Source: Prevotella sp.
GTDB lineage: Bacteria > Bacteroidota > Bacteroidia > Bacteroidales > Bacteroidaceae
Assembly (NCBI GenBank): GCA_017548605.1
Contig: JAFYZT010000007.1
Location: 62,001-126,000, forward strand
Length of the DNA stretch: 64,000 nt
Reading direction: 5' to 3'
Shown here in pieces: positions 33,785 to 43,225 of the stretch. Every line of letters starts with the position of its first letter. The stretch's first letter is position 1. The position numbers and the translations under genes are program-made. The notes beneath the pieces are model-generated. The model was not told the DNA's origin, searched no databases, and worked only from the letters and a program-made list of their open reading frames with translations.

Positions 33785-36319
33785 TTAAAAGAGTCTTCCT
33801 ATTTGGTAGAACGCCATAGATATGAACCATGCCACAAAGGTTGTGTAAACAGCCACGAAGGATGCCCATTTCCATGAGCCCGTTTCATTTTTCACTGCCG
33901 CTATTGTTGCTATACAAGGAAAATAAAGCAGGATGAAAAGCAAATAGGCATAGGCCGAAAGCGGTGTTATACCATCAACTTCCATTTTTTGTCTCAATAA
34001 CGTGTATTTATCGCTTTCCTCATCAAACGATGAATCGTTGCCAAACGAGTCATCCCCGGAATAGAGTACACCCATAGTCGAAGCGACAATTTCTTTGGCC
34101 CCCACTCCTGCAATGAGCGACACGTCAAGTTTCCAATTAAAGCCCTGTGGCTCAAATAACGGTTCGATGGCTTGTCCCATTCGACCTATATAGCTCTGTT
34201 CCTGCTGTTGCTGATGGGAAAGAGAATCATTGTGTGGGAAATAGCCCAGAGCCCACACTATGACACTTGCCACAAGAATTATACCACCCATCTTTTTTAG
34301 GTATTCCTTTCCCTTTTCCCATGTATGTCGGGCAATAGCCTTCGGCGTAGGCCACCGATAAGGAGGGAGTTCCATGACGAAAGGCGTATCTTCGCCCTTG
34401 ATTACAAAAGAAGAAAACAGCTTGCTGATAATTACAGCCATCATTATTCCCACGGCGTAGAGTGAAATCATGACCCAAGAGCGGTATTGTAAAGAAAAGA
34501 ATGTACCGGTAATCATGATATATATAGGAAGTCTGGCTGAACAACTCATGAAAGGTAGTATCATCATGGTGATAAGGCGTGAGCGTTTGCTCTCGATGGT
34601 TCTGGTGGCCATGATTGCCGGCACATTGCATCCGAAACCCATGATGAGTGGAATAAACGATTTGCCGTGGAGACCCATCTTGTGCATCAATTTGTCCATG
34701 ATAAATGCCGCTCGCGACATATAGCCGGAATCTTCCATGAGCGAAATAAACAGATAGAGAATGAGAATCTGCGGAAGAAATACGATGACCGACCCTACAC
34801 CGCCAATAATTCCATCTACAATCATCGAGCGCAGCGGCCCTTCAGGCATGGCTCCTCCGACCCAATCGCCAAGAGCACCCACACCATATTCAATCCAGTC
34901 CATAGGATATTGTCCGAGCGAGAATGTCGTCTGGAACATGACGAAAAGGATGAGAAAAAAGATGGGAAAGCCCAGGTATTTATTGGATAGCATATTGTCG
35001 ATGGCATGAGTCACACGATAGGTGTCCTGCGCCTTTCCCTCTGTAAACTGCGCCTCGGTAAGAGCTCCGTGAATAAAGCCGTATTTAGCGTCCATAATCG
35101 CAGTCTCACTATCTACCTGCGTGTCTTCCAGAATTCGTCGGGCCGCTTTGTCACGGGCTGCAAATATCTCATCACCATCTTCCATGCGTCTAATGATTTT
35201 TTCTACCGCATCATCTCTCTCCAGCAATTTTACTGCTAAATAACGTGTAGAAAAATGCGAACGTATGTATGCCGATTTTTTCAGAACTTTCTGTATGCGC
35301 TCAATGCCCTTCTCGACATATTTTCCGTGATTGACATGAATATGACGGAAATAGTTTTTCACTGGTTTGTCACCCTCGTCAAAATCTTCTACATGATGTT
35401 TGATGGATTTGTCAGCATATTTCTCATGCCATTCATGAATCTCACGTTGAACAACAGGATTGATCTTTCCGTCCTCGCCTATATAGTCGCCTCCTTCGTA
35501 AAGGTTGATGATAATATGAAAAAGCAGGTCTACATTCAAGCCTGATTTAAACGATGTAGGTATCATGGGTACACCAAACAATGTACTCAATGTATCAAGA
35601 TCAAACTGGTCACCCCGCTTCTCGAACTCATCATACATATTTAGCGCACACACCATGCGGATATTCATGTCGATAAGCTGGGTCGTGAGGTAAAGGTTTC
35701 GTTCGAGATTTGAAGAATCAATGACGTTGATGACAATGTCAGGTTTTTTCTCAAAAAGATGTTTCCTTACATATAGTTCTTCTGGACTATAACAAGAAAG
35801 TGAGTAGGTGCCAGGAAGATCAGTAAGATTGAAGGTGTATCCTTCAAATTTTGCTATGGCTTCAGATGCATCAACCGTAACACCCGAATAATTTCCCACT
35901 CTTGCATGAGCACCGGAAGCAAAATTAAAGAGCGAAGTCTTTCCACAGTTGGGGTTTCCCACCAGCGCCACGTTGATGGTACGTCGTTTCGCCGACGCTC
36001 CTTTTTTGAGTTGCTGCTCAGGTGTTGGTACGTCTTCGCTGATTACTTTAACGACATCGTCATCCTCCAACTGTTCCTGATAGTTTGCTGCTTCTTTTTC
36101 AGAGAAGATTTCAATGAGTTGGGCCTCATCATGACGTAGCGATACCTCATACCCCATGACCTTATACTTCACTGGGTCTTGCAATGGTGCATTGAGTAAT
36201 GCTTCCACAGTATTCCCCTTAATAAAGCCCATTTCGATAATGCGCTTTCGGAAGCCACCATGGCCGAGCACTTTAACGATGATACCCTTTTCACCTGTAT
36301 TCAGTTCAGATAATCTCAT
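33785..36319 (-). CDS. feoB: Ferrous iron transporter with fused FeoA domain
   Basis: Inner-membrane Fe(II) importer of 844 residues. A complete FeoA SH3-like domain occupies residues 1-75 (LNTGEKGIIVKVLGHGGFRKRIIEMGFIKG). A short acidic linker leads to the G domain, with G1 GNPNCGKTS at 121-129, G3 DLPGTYSL and G4 NMYD. After a helical guanine-dissociation-inhibitor-like insert, the membrane part has two gate regions, including MGFGCNVPAIMATRTIES with the conserved Cys and FMSCSARLPIYI. FeoA-FeoB fusions are common in Bacteroidetes. A strong promoter precedes it. I did not see a clear Fur box. Confidence 0.95.
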   Translation of the reverse strand: MRLSELNTGEKGIIVKVLGHGGFRKRIIEMGFIKGNTVEALLNAPLQDPVKYKVMGYEVSLRHDEAQLIEIFSEKEAANYQEQLEDDDVVKVISEDVPTPEQQLKKGASAKRRTINVALVGNPNCGKTSLFNFASGAHARVGNYSGVTVDASEAIAKFEGYTFNLTDLPGTYSLSCYSPEELYVRKHLFEKKPDIVINVIDSSNLERNLYLTTQLIDMNIRMVCALNMYDEFEKRGDQFDLDTLSTLFGVPMIPTSFKSGLNVDLLFHIIINLYEGGDYIGEDGKINPVVQREIHEWHEKYADKSIKHHVEDFDEGDKPVKNYFRHIHVNHGKYVEKGIERIQKVLKKSAYIRSHFSTRYLAVKLLERDDAVEKIIRRMEDGDEIFAARDKAARRILEDTQVDSETAIMDAKYGFIHGALTEAQFTEGKAQDTYRVTHAIDNMLSNKYLGFPIFFLILFVMFQTTFSLGQYPMDWIEYGVGALGDWVGGAMPEGPLRSMIVDGIIGGVGSVIVFLPQILILYLFISLMEDSGYMSRAAFIMDKLMHKMGLHGKSFIPLIMGFGCNVPAIMATRTIESKRSRLITMMILPFMSCSARLPIYIMITGTFFSLQYRSWVMISLYAVGIMMAVIISKLFSSFVIKGEDTPFVMELPPYRWPTPKAIARHTWEKGKEYLKKMGGIILVASVIVWALGYFPHNDSLSHQQQQEQSYIGRMGQAIEPLFEPQGFNWKLDVSLIAGVGAKEIVASTMGVLYSGDDSFGNDSSFDEESDKYTLLRQKMEVDGITPLSAYAYLLFILLYFPCIATIAAVKNETGSWKWASFVAVYTTFVAWFISMAFYQIGRLF

Positions 36320-36341
36320 TTCATCAATCTCTTTGAATGTG

Positions 36342-36372
36342 CAAAATTACACATTATTTGCCTAATAGCCAA
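36342..36372 (-). promoter_or_regulatory. Bacteroidetes promoter for feoAB
   Basis: The reverse strand has TTG, 20 bases, TAATTTTG, with the -7 box 23 bases before the feoB ATG. Iron control would be expected, but no palindromic Fur operator stands out. Confidence 0.6.
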
Positions 36373-36478
36373 TACCTAAAAGGGAGGATTTTCTGGGATA
36401 TGACAACAAGACATTCCTTATAACTAGTGATAGAGAGAGTTTTTGCCATCTTTTTTCGTAGTTAACGTATAAATTCAT

Positions 36479-36486
36479 TAATTTTG
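36479..36486 (+). promoter_or_regulatory. -7 promoter box for the DUF5103 gene
   Basis: TAATTTTG matches the -7 consensus and lies 27 bases before the ATG at 36513. Because the promoter would cover a possible GTG start at 36486, it supports the later ATG. Confidence 0.5.
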
Positions 36487-36512
36487 TGGCGAAGAAACAA
36501 AAAGAAAAGCCC

Positions 36513-37757
36513 ATGAATCCCATCCGCCCCATAATGGCCATGCTGACTCTACTGTTGTGCGTGAGTCTCTACGGCCAGCGCCATGAAATTTACAGCGACC
36601 GCATAGCCAGTTTACAGGTCGTTGCTGGTGAAGACTGGCTGTCTCCACCTGTCATTACGCTAAATGGTCACCAAACCATTCATATCGGTTTTGACGACAT
36701 GACTCATGAATATCATCGTTATACGTATAAGGTAGAACATTGCGATGCCGATTGGAGTGTATCATCTGAATTGTTCGATACTGAATACTTGGAAGGTTTT
36801 TTTGAGGGCAACATCATCGAAGACACAGAAGAAAGTCTGAATACAAACCTGTTATACACACACTACCGTTTTCAGATACCTAACAGTCATTGCAGGCTGA
36901 AGATGAGTGGCAACTACCGTGTGACCGTGATTGACGATAATGATGACGAAGCAATGTTCTCCGCCTGTTTCATGGTGGTCGAGCCCCTGATGGGAATCAA
37001 TATGGAAGTGACCACCATTACAGATTTCGATGTGAACGACCGTCATCAGCAAGTTAATATGGACATTACCTATGAACGCAACCTGAAGGTGAACGACCCT
37101 TCCCGTCAGATTAAAACCGTGGTTATGCAGAATGGCCGTTGGGACAATGCTCGCATCAATGTTCCTGCCCAATATACAATGGACTTAGGGCTTCATTGGA
37201 GCCATTGCCGTGACTTGATATTCGATGCTGGCAATGAATATCATAAATTTGAAATTCTCGATAATGACCACCCCACCCTAGGCATTGACAAAATCCGTTG
37301 GGATGGTGAGATTTACCACGCTTACCCTTTTGAAGATGTGCCCCGAATCAATTATCTCTACGATGAAGATGCCAATGGTGCCTTTTACATTCGAAACAGT
37401 GACAACTACGAAAACGACCGTTTGTCAGATTATGACTGGGTGCATTTCCGCAAGCCTTCGGAACGTTACCAAGGTGAACTGTACTTAAATGGCGTGTGGA
37501 CTAACGACCGATTCCTGGAAGAATACCGAATGGAATACAATGAAGCCACAAAAAGTTATGAAAAAGCCGTACTGTTGAAACAAGGCTATTATTCATACCA
37601 ATACCTTTTGCTTGATGAGGATGGAATAACCCATGTTGTGGAAAATGAAGGTAATTTTTACCAGACGGAAAATACTTACCAAGTACTCGTTTATTATCGT
37701 GAGCCCGGTGGGCGTGCTGACCGATTGGTGGGATATCAAAATGTCCGTTTTAAATAA
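36513..37757 (+). CDS. DUF5103 protein, type IX secretion plug-like
   Basis: A 414-residue exported protein with a signal peptide (MNPIRPIMAMLTLLLCVSLYGQ). DUF5103 is recognisable from the N-terminal beta domain (HEIYSDRIASLQVVAGEDWLSPPVITL, then YRYTYKVEHCDADWSVS-like residues) and the C-terminal region DRFLEEYRMEYNEATKSYEKAVLLKQGYYSYQY. Members include the Plug protein that seals the SprA channel of the type IX secretion system. That role is inferred from the family, since no other secretion gene is in the window. A surface protein with a possible sorting tail lies about 1.3 kb downstream. Confidence 0.8.
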   Translation: MNPIRPIMAMLTLLLCVSLYGQRHEIYSDRIASLQVVAGEDWLSPPVITLNGHQTIHIGFDDMTHEYHRYTYKVEHCDADWSVSSELFDTEYLEGFFEGNIIEDTEESLNTNLLYTHYRFQIPNSHCRLKMSGNYRVTVIDDNDDEAMFSACFMVVEPLMGINMEVTTITDFDVNDRHQQVNMDITYERNLKVNDPSRQIKTVVMQNGRWDNARINVPAQYTMDLGLHWSHCRDLIFDAGNEYHKFEILDNDHPTLGIDKIRWDGEIYHAYPFEDVPRINYLYDEDANGAFYIRNSDNYENDRLSDYDWVHFRKPSERYQGELYLNGVWTNDRFLEEYRMEYNEATKSYEKAVLLKQGYYSYQYLLLDEDGITHVVENEGNFYQTENTYQVLVYYREPGGRADRLVGYQNVRFK

Positions 37758-37766
37758 CAATCCTTA

Positions 37767-38825
37767 TTATTCCATCAATTCGGCGATATATTCGGTCAAG
37801 TCTTCCCCTTTTAGGTCTATACCTATGATTTTTCCTTCCGGGTCAAGGAGAACATTGGCGGGAATATTCACAACACCATATTTTTGTACGGCTTCGCCTT
37901 CACGAACCATTAGGTCGGTCAGTTGTGGCCACTGTAGTCCAAGCCTTTGTATAGAACCCTGCCACGCCTTGGCATCATTGTCAAGTGAGACACCTACGAT
38001 TTCGAAATTCTTTTTTTCATGATATTTGCTGTAAAGCTGTTTCAGAATCGGTATCTCACGCAAACATGGTGTACACCAACTGGCCCAGAAATCCAAGAGT
38101 ACATAATTACCCCTACCACAATAATCACTAAGTCGGTGTTCCCGTCCATAAACATCTTTAAGCGAGGCATCATGATATGGAATGCCAAGTCGCCGTTTGC
38201 CAATCATCAAATAATAGTCATAGATGTCCCGCATTACCGGATGCGAGAAATAAACAGACGTAGTGTCCATGAGTATTGCCAAACTGTCGTAGTCCACCAC
38301 ATCAATGATATCAGAAAGAAAGGCTACAGGTATCAATGATTCTCGGTTTTCTAAAAGAAGTTCACGTTCTGCATTGGCTGTGGCATATTCCAGATAAGAC
38401 AGTTCTTCACCTTCAGCCCCCTGAGTAGCAGAAAGCATGTTACCTACTGCCACATCGACCTGGCATAGTTTGATGTTTTGTTCCGAGGCTTCAGTGAATT
38501 CGAAAATAGCCAATACGACATGGTCATCTTCAACATTGTCGTGAACAATCATCTTTATGGGTGTTCCATCGTTAAAGAAAGGCATGATTCTATCACTGTC
38601 GCCCACGGCCAAAAGTTCATCTTTCTGTGCCATGCCATGAAAGGAAAACGTGCCTTCAGTCACATCAACAGAATCTATAGGTATAGTTTCGTAAAACCCC
38701 ATGCTGTAGAGGTACATTCTATCAAGGCTGTTGCGCACCTCTCCTGTTATATTATATTCTACGTCCTGAGCCACGACGGTCATGGCTACCAGTAGTAAAG
38801 CCGTTACAGTCAGAAACCTTTTCAT
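37767..38825 (-). CDS. TlpA-like thiol-disulfide oxidoreductase with DUF4369 domain
   Basis: A 352-residue periplasmic protein with a signal peptide (MKRFLTVTALLLVAMTVVAQ). Residues about 20-125 form a DUF4369-type beta domain (YNITGEVRNSLDRMYLYSMG). The C-terminal 140 residues form a TlpA/ResA thioredoxin fold with the CxxC motif in LLDFWASWCTPCLREIP and the cis-Pro region VVNIPANVLLDPEG. These proteins reduce or isomerise disulfides in exported proteins or cytochromes. It converges with the DUF5103 gene, with only 9 bases between the stops. Confidence 0.9.
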   Translation of the reverse strand: MKRFLTVTALLLVAMTVVAQDVEYNITGEVRNSLDRMYLYSMGFYETIPIDSVDVTEGTFSFHGMAQKDELLAVGDSDRIMPFFNDGTPIKMIVHDNVEDDHVVLAIFEFTEASEQNIKLCQVDVAVGNMLSATQGAEGEELSYLEYATANAERELLLENRESLIPVAFLSDIIDVVDYDSLAILMDTTSVYFSHPVMRDIYDYYLMIGKRRLGIPYHDASLKDVYGREHRLSDYCGRGNYVLLDFWASWCTPCLREIPILKQLYSKYHEKKNFEIVGVSLDNDAKAWQGSIQRLGLQWPQLTDLMVREGEAVQKYGVVNIPANVLLDPEGKIIGIDLKGEDLTEYIAELME

Positions 38826-38875
38826 GATGAATATTATTAAAAACACAATTCCGTGAATAACAGCATTTGTATTTA

Positions 38876-38907
38876 CAAATTTACATTATTATAATATAAA
38901 TTTCCAA
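38876..38907 (-). promoter_or_regulatory. Bacteroidetes promoter for the TlpA-like gene
   Basis: The reverse strand has TTG, 21 bases, TAAATTTG, within the accepted spacing. About 50 bases precede the ATG at 38825. Confidence 0.5.
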
Positions 38908-38977
38908 GAGATTGCGACAATTTAACAAATTTTCAGAGATAAAATAGATACAATTACAATTATTTCAAAAAAGGGTG

Positions 38978-38985
38978 TATCTTTG
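38978..38985 (+). promoter_or_regulatory. -7 promoter box for the beta-helix gene
   Basis: TATCTTTG, a perfect -7 box, 24 bases before the ATG at 39010. No matching -33 TTG seen. It is divergent from the TlpA-like gene. Confidence 0.55.
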
Positions 38986-39009
38986 CATGTAAAAATAAGC
39001 AATTAGATA

Positions 39010-40392
39010 ATGAAAAACAATGTAATTCTCTTTATTACAGCTATTCTCACACTCACTCCCCTATCCTCTTTTGGTGATACGTATGTCACGGCAGGAAACG
39101 GACAGACCTATTCTTTTGCCACGTTGGTAACCATTGAAGGGAGCGGTGTAAGTCAAGGTGAAGACTGCATCGTGGTGAACGGAACGGTGGAAATCAGCGA
39201 AGGAGATTATTTCGTCATGGACAGTGGTGTGATGGTTCGATTTGCCGACGGGGCCGAGCTGATTATCAAGGGTTCTCCTACTTTTACACCCGAAGAGCAG
39301 ACAACACTGACGAAGGCTCTTACAGCAACAACTCCATACAACGTGGAAGTGTGGGGCGGCGACAGTCAGATTGAGGTTAGTAATTTGAATTTCGAGTATG
39401 TGGGTCTTCGTTGTTTCAGTCCCTATGGCATGTATGTTCATGATTGCCAGTTTACCGATCATTGTGGCACACAGAGTGCAGCTCTGATGATAGGACCCGA
39501 CGAAGCACCTTTTTACATAAAAGACTGTTATTTTGCCAACAACGCAAAGGCCGCGATAGGTAGTGCCGCCAACTATTTCTGTCCTGTAAAGATTGAAGAC
39601 TGTTCTTTTTACCATAATTCCACTGCCAACGGCAATATTCCGCAGTTGAACCTCACTGCTTCGCAAATGGTGGAGGTGACGGGGTGTACGATTGAGGGTA
39701 ATCCGAGTTTGACGATGGTTGGCGGTATCGCTGTGAGCAATTTCTATACTATCGAAGGCTTTAACGTGAGCATTACCGGTAACACCATCACAGACAACCG
39801 TTACGGCATCACCACCATGGGAATGATGGATGTGGTTATAGCTGATAACATACTGAAGGACAATTGCCACGAGACCAACCCCAACAATGGCGGTAGCGGT
39901 ATCAGCCTGTATGACCCCTATATGAAACAGACGGTCATGGTGAGAGGCAACCATATAGAAAACAGTCTTTGGGGTATTACAGTGATTGGTTGTGGTAATG
40001 TGAATATAGGTCGTGTAGATGTTGAGGAAAGCGACGAGCAGTATAACCCCGGCTGTAATGTGTTCAAAAACAACGGTAATGGTGGTATATTATACGATTT
40101 ATACAACAACTCGACAAACACCATCTATGCACAGGGCAACCAGTGGAACGTGGCAGAGCAGACCGAGGAGGACATCGAGAGCGTCATCTTCCATCAGCAT
40201 GATAATCCCGCTCTAGGTGAAGTGATTTTCATGCCCCCGATGGAAATGTCGGCTATTGATACGGTTAAGGAAGATGCATTTTCAAGCGGGACCTACAGTC
40301 TTAACGGCATTAGGGTATCGCCACAAGAGTCATCATCCCTTCAAAAAGGCATTTATATCATCAACGGCAAAAAACGGATTGTAAGGAAATGA
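39010..40392 (+). CDS. Secreted right-handed beta-helix protein with possible C-terminal sorting tail
   Basis: A 460-residue exported protein with a signal peptide (MKNNVILFITAILTLTPLSSFG). The body is a parallel beta-helix with repeated short coils, such as VHDCQFTDHCG, IKDCYFANNAK, IEDCSFYHNST, VTGCTIEGNPS, ITGNTITDNRYGI, IADNILKDNCH and VRGNHIENSLWGI. This is the pattern of the PbH1/NosD and pectate-lyase-like folds. No catalytic lyase or hydrolase residues stand out, so it may be structural or a glycan binder. The C-terminus GTYSLNGIRVSPQESS...KGIYIINGKKRIVRK resembles the short tails of Prevotella surface proteins thought to be type IX secretion signals. Its stop overlaps the next start. 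Confidence 0.82.
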   Translation: MKNNVILFITAILTLTPLSSFGDTYVTAGNGQTYSFATLVTIEGSGVSQGEDCIVVNGTVEISEGDYFVMDSGVMVRFADGAELIIKGSPTFTPEEQTTLTKALTATTPYNVEVWGGDSQIEVSNLNFEYVGLRCFSPYGMYVHDCQFTDHCGTQSAALMIGPDEAPFYIKDCYFANNAKAAIGSAANYFCPVKIEDCSFYHNSTANGNIPQLNLTASQMVEVTGCTIEGNPSLTMVGGIAVSNFYTIEGFNVSITGNTITDNRYGITTMGMMDVVIADNILKDNCHETNPNNGGSGISLYDPYMKQTVMVRGNHIENSLWGITVIGCGNVNIGRVDVEESDEQYNPGCNVFKNNGNGGILYDLYNNSTNTIYAQGNQWNVAEQTEEDIESVIFHQHDNPALGEVIFMPPMEMSAIDTVKEDAFSSGTYSLNGIRVSPQESSSLQKGIYIINGKKRIVRK

Positions 40393-41054
40393 GGTACGCC
40401 AAACGGTTTGCATGTCTTTTGGCATTCTGGCTTTGCGCACTTGGCTTCAGTGCGCAAACAGAGCTTTATGACTTGTCGAAACTACGAGACTGCGACCTGC
40501 TTTTCCATGTAAGCACGGAAGAGAACGCCATCACTTCGGTAACAGAAGGTACAAACCAACAAAAGATAGACCACGTAGCCATTTTCCTTTACCTTGACAA
40601 TCAACCGTATGTGATAGAAGCTATTGAAGAAGGAGTCGTCTTCACCCCATTAGATAGCGTACTACGTCGTGATGGCTACCATTTAGTGGGACGAGTTCGC
40701 GGAACGTTGGATAGAGCAAGTACGCTGAACCGGGCAAAAGCCTTACTCGGTAGGAGCTACGACCACCTATACCTTTCAGACAACACCCCCATATATTGTA
40801 GCGAACTGGTGCAACTGTCATTTGTTCGCCCCGATGGTAAGGAAGTATTTGGAACTATCCCTATGACCTTTACCACCACCGATGGGAGCATCCTCCCTTA
40901 TTGGACAGATTATTACGCAGTACACGGCATGGCTGTGCCAGAAGGGCAACCTGGCACGAACCCCGGTGAGTTATCCAGACGGAAATGCGTGAAGGTCAAG
41001 TATATGATTAAGAGACAGGGAGCAAGAAGTAAAATAGGAGGAGATGAACGGTAA
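40389..41054 (+). CDS. YiiX/YebB-like NlpC/P60-superfamily hydrolase
   Basis: A 221-residue protein with a signal peptide (MRYAKRFACLLAFWLCALGFSAQ). It shows the permuted papain-like arrangement of the YiiX (DUF830) family: an N-terminal segment LRDCDLLFH, a His in IDHVAIFLYLDNQPYVIEA, and a Cys in IYCSELVQLSF. These are the likely catalytic His and Cys. The substrate could be a peptidoglycan peptide or a lipid ester; it is undetermined. The ATG overlaps the stop of the beta-helix gene (ATGA), so the two are translated together. Confidence 0.85.
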   Translation: MRYAKRFACLLAFWLCALGFSAQTELYDLSKLRDCDLLFHVSTEENAITSVTEGTNQQKIDHVAIFLYLDNQPYVIEAIEEGVVFTPLDSVLRRDGYHLVGRVRGTLDRASTLNRAKALLGRSYDHLYLSDNTPIYCSELVQLSFVRPDGKEVFGTIPMTFTTTDGSILPYWTDYYAVHGMAVPEGQPGTNPGELSRRKCVKVKYMIKRQGARSKIGGDER

Positions 41055-41145
41055 CTTTTGACAAGTGTGGTTTACATTTATCTGAATTGATGCGCAAAAA
41101 AATCATAAAAAGTGCTTTTGTGATGATATTCAGTAACTTTTTTTG

Positions 41146-41153
41146 TAATTTTG
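41146..41153 (+). promoter_or_regulatory. -7 promoter box for pgk
   Basis: TAATTTTG, 50 bases before the pgk ATG, in an AT-rich gap after the YiiX-like gene. Confidence 0.5.
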
Positions 41154-41202
41154 CAAAATCTATAGAAGACCCAAAAATGTTTACATTAAAAATATAAACT
41201 TT

Positions 41203-42450
41203 ATGAAAATCGATCAATTCAATTTTGCCGGCAAGAAGGCAATTGTGCGTGTAGACTTCAATGTCCCCCTGGACGAGAATGGTAAGATTACCGATGACAC
41301 CCGAATTCGTGGTGCCCTGCCCACTTTGAAGAAAATACTGAGCGACGGTGGTGCTTTGATTATCATGTCGCACATGGGCAAGCCTAAAGGCAAAGTGAAC
41401 CCTAAATTCTCATTGGGTCAGATTGTTGACGCAGTATCGGCAGCCCTGGGTGTTCCAGTTAAATTCGCTCCCGACTGCGCCAAAGCTGCAGAACAAGCAG
41501 CAGCATTGAAAGATGGCGAGGTTTTGCTTTTGGAAAACCTTCGTTTCTATCCTGAGGAAGAAGGTAAGCCCGTTGACATAGAAAAGACCGACCCCGCATA
41601 CGATGACGCGAAGAAAGCTATGAAGGCTAGTCAGAAAGAATTTGCCAAGACATTGGCGAGCTACGCTGATTGCTATGTAATGGATGCCTTCGGTACTGCT
41701 CACCGTAAGCATGCATCTACTGCCGTCATTGACGAGTTCTTCGACAAAGATCACAAAATGCTTGGTTATCTGATGGAGAAAGAGGTGACTGCTGTTGACA
41801 ACGTGCTTGGCAACATCAAACGTCCGTTTACCGCCATCATGGGTGGTTCGAAGGTATCGACGAAAATTGGTATCATCGAAAACCTGCTGGGCAAGGTGGA
41901 CAACCTTATTCTCTGCGGTGGTATGACATATACCTTTGCCAAGGCTCAAGGTGGCAAGATCGGCAACTCTATCTGTGAAGATGATAAGCTTGATGTAGCT
42001 CTTGATGTTATCGAAAAAGCCAAGGCCAACGGTGTGAACCTGGTGCTGGGCACCGACTGCATCGCTGCTGATGCTTTCGCCAACGATGCCAATACTCAGG
42101 TTTGTCCTTCCAACGACATTCCCGAAGGATGGGAAGGTCTTGATGCCGGTCCTGAGACACGCAAGGCTTTTGCTGCTGCCATTAAAGATGCCAAGACCAT
42201 TCTTTGGAACGGTCCTGCCGGTGTATTTGAGTTCGACAACTTCATCGGTGGTTCGAAAGCCATTGCCGACGCTATCGCCGAGGCTACTGCCAATGGTGCT
42301 TTCTCGCTGATTGGCGGTGGTGACAGTGTAGCCTGCATCAACAAGTTTGGTATGGCCGATCAAGTGTCTTATATCTCCACCGGTGGTGGCGCTCTCCTCG
42401 AGGCTATTGAAGGAAAGGTGCTTCCTGGTGTGGCAGCCATTGAGGCATAA
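41203..42450 (+). CDS. pgk: Phosphoglycerate kinase
   Basis: Glycolytic ATP-producing step, 1,3-bisphosphoglycerate to 3-phosphoglycerate. At 415 residues it is typical. Motifs: [88 protein letters not shown] and the nucleotide loop [14 protein letters not shown]...[15 protein letters not shown]. The codon choice is biased toward major codons, as expected for a highly expressed gene. It stands alone between a promoter and a strong terminator. Confidence 0.97.
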   Translation: MKIDQFNFAGKKAIVRVDFNVPLDENGKITDDTRIRGALPTLKKILSDGGALIIMSHMGKPKGKVNPKFSLGQIVDAVSAALGVPVKFAPDCAKAAEQAAALKDGEVLLLENLRFYPEEEGKPVDIEKTDPAYDDAKKAMKASQKEFAKTLASYADCYVMDAFGTAHRKHASTAVIDEFFDKDHKMLGYLMEKEVTAVDNVLGNIKRPFTAIMGGSKVSTKIGIIENLLGKVDNLILCGGMTYTFAKAQGGKIGNSICEDDKLDVALDVIEKAKANGVNLVLGTDCIAADAFANDANTQVCPSNDIPEGWEGLDAGPETRKAFAAAIKDAKTILWNGPAGVFEFDNFIGGSKAIADAIAEATANGAFSLIGGGDSVACINKFGMADQVSYISTGGGALLEAIEGKVLPGVAAIEA

Positions 42451-42467
42451 TCATCAACTCATTATTT

Positions 42468-42503
42468 CAAAAGTGGAGGTTGCTTCTGCAACCTCCACTT
42501 TTG
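42468..42503 (+). terminator. Terminator after pgk
   Basis: A 16-bp perfect stem (42468-42483 with 42488-42503) and a 4-base loop, 17 bases past the pgk stop. The right arm ends in TTTTG and the left arm starts CAAAA, so it could also act on the opposite strand after rubrerythrin. Confidence 0.85.
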
Positions 42504-42584
42504 TATAGGAAACTATTTGTTTACAGACTATATAGATGTTCTGGTATTGTCAGATAACCTAAATAATCAAGAAATAGTCAATAT

Positions 42585-43142
42585 TTACTTCTTGAAGAAA
42601 CGGTTGTAAAGGCCATTAAAGCCGGCACAGTGGCGGGCTTCGTCTTTAGCCATTTCATGAACGGTGTCGTGCGTGGCATCCATGCCTGCAGCTTTGGCAT
42701 TCTTGGCAATGCGGAACTTGTCTTCACAGGCTCCCTTCTCAGCAGCAATACGCGCTTCAAGGTTCGCTTTGGTGTCGCCGAGGACATCGCCGAGAAGTTC
42801 AGCAAACTTAGCAGCATGCTCTGCCTCTTCGAAAGCATAACGTTTGAATGCCTCTGCAATTTCGGGATAACCCTCACGGTCGGCCTGACGGCTCATGGCA
42901 AGATACATACCCACTTCACCGCATTCGCCATTGAAATGGTTGACCAAGTCTTTGACCATCTCTTCGTTAGCACCTTCCTTGCGTGCAGCACCGAGGATAT
43001 GAGCAGTAGCGAAAGTCAGTTCACCTGTGTCTTCAAGTTCAGTAAATTTGCTGGCAGGAGCCTTACAAACCGGGCATTTCTCAGGAGCCTCGGTTCCTTC
43101 GTGAATGTAACCGCATACGGTACAGATAAATTTTTTCTTCAT
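42585..43142 (-). CDS. rbr: Reverse rubrerythrin (rubredoxin domain first)
   Basis: Peroxide-reducing diiron protein of anaerobes. In this 185-residue form the rubredoxin centre is at the N-terminus: Cys7/Cys10 in [12 protein letters not shown] and Cys23/Cys26 in [11 protein letters not shown]. The ferritin-like diiron domain follows, with Glu-containing helices ([62 protein letters not shown]). Classical rubrerythrin has the opposite order. It is the last gene before the convergent pgk terminator and likely a single-gene unit. Confidence 0.94.
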   Translation of the reverse strand: MKKKFICTVCGYIHEGTEAPEKCPVCKAPASKFTELEDTGELTFATAHILGAARKEGANEEMVKDLVNHFNGECGEVGMYLAMSRQADREGYPEIAEAFKRYAFEEAEHAAKFAELLGDVLGDTKANLEARIAAEKGACEDKFRIAKNAKAAGMDATHDTVHEMAKDEARHCAGFNGLYNRFFKK

Positions 43143-43225
43143 AATGGTTTTTGTATTATTGGGTTAGACAAAATAGATTTATAATGTATGATTAGTATCA
43201 AGTTATAAAAGATACTCGTAGAGGG

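Noticed and set aside
36442-36445. TTTG as a -33 box for the DUF5103 gene
   Set aside because: It lies 33 bases before the -7 box, outside the 18-21 base spacing used by this promoter class.
39061-39954. A 297-residue open frame antisense to the beta-helix gene
   Set aside because: The sense gene has a signal peptide, promoter and clear repeat coils. The antisense protein is rich in His/Val without domains and is a by-product of codon bias.
41410-42363. A 317-residue open frame antisense to pgk
   Set aside because: pgk is certain and strongly codon-biased, which commonly opens the opposite frame. No recognisable product or upstream signals.
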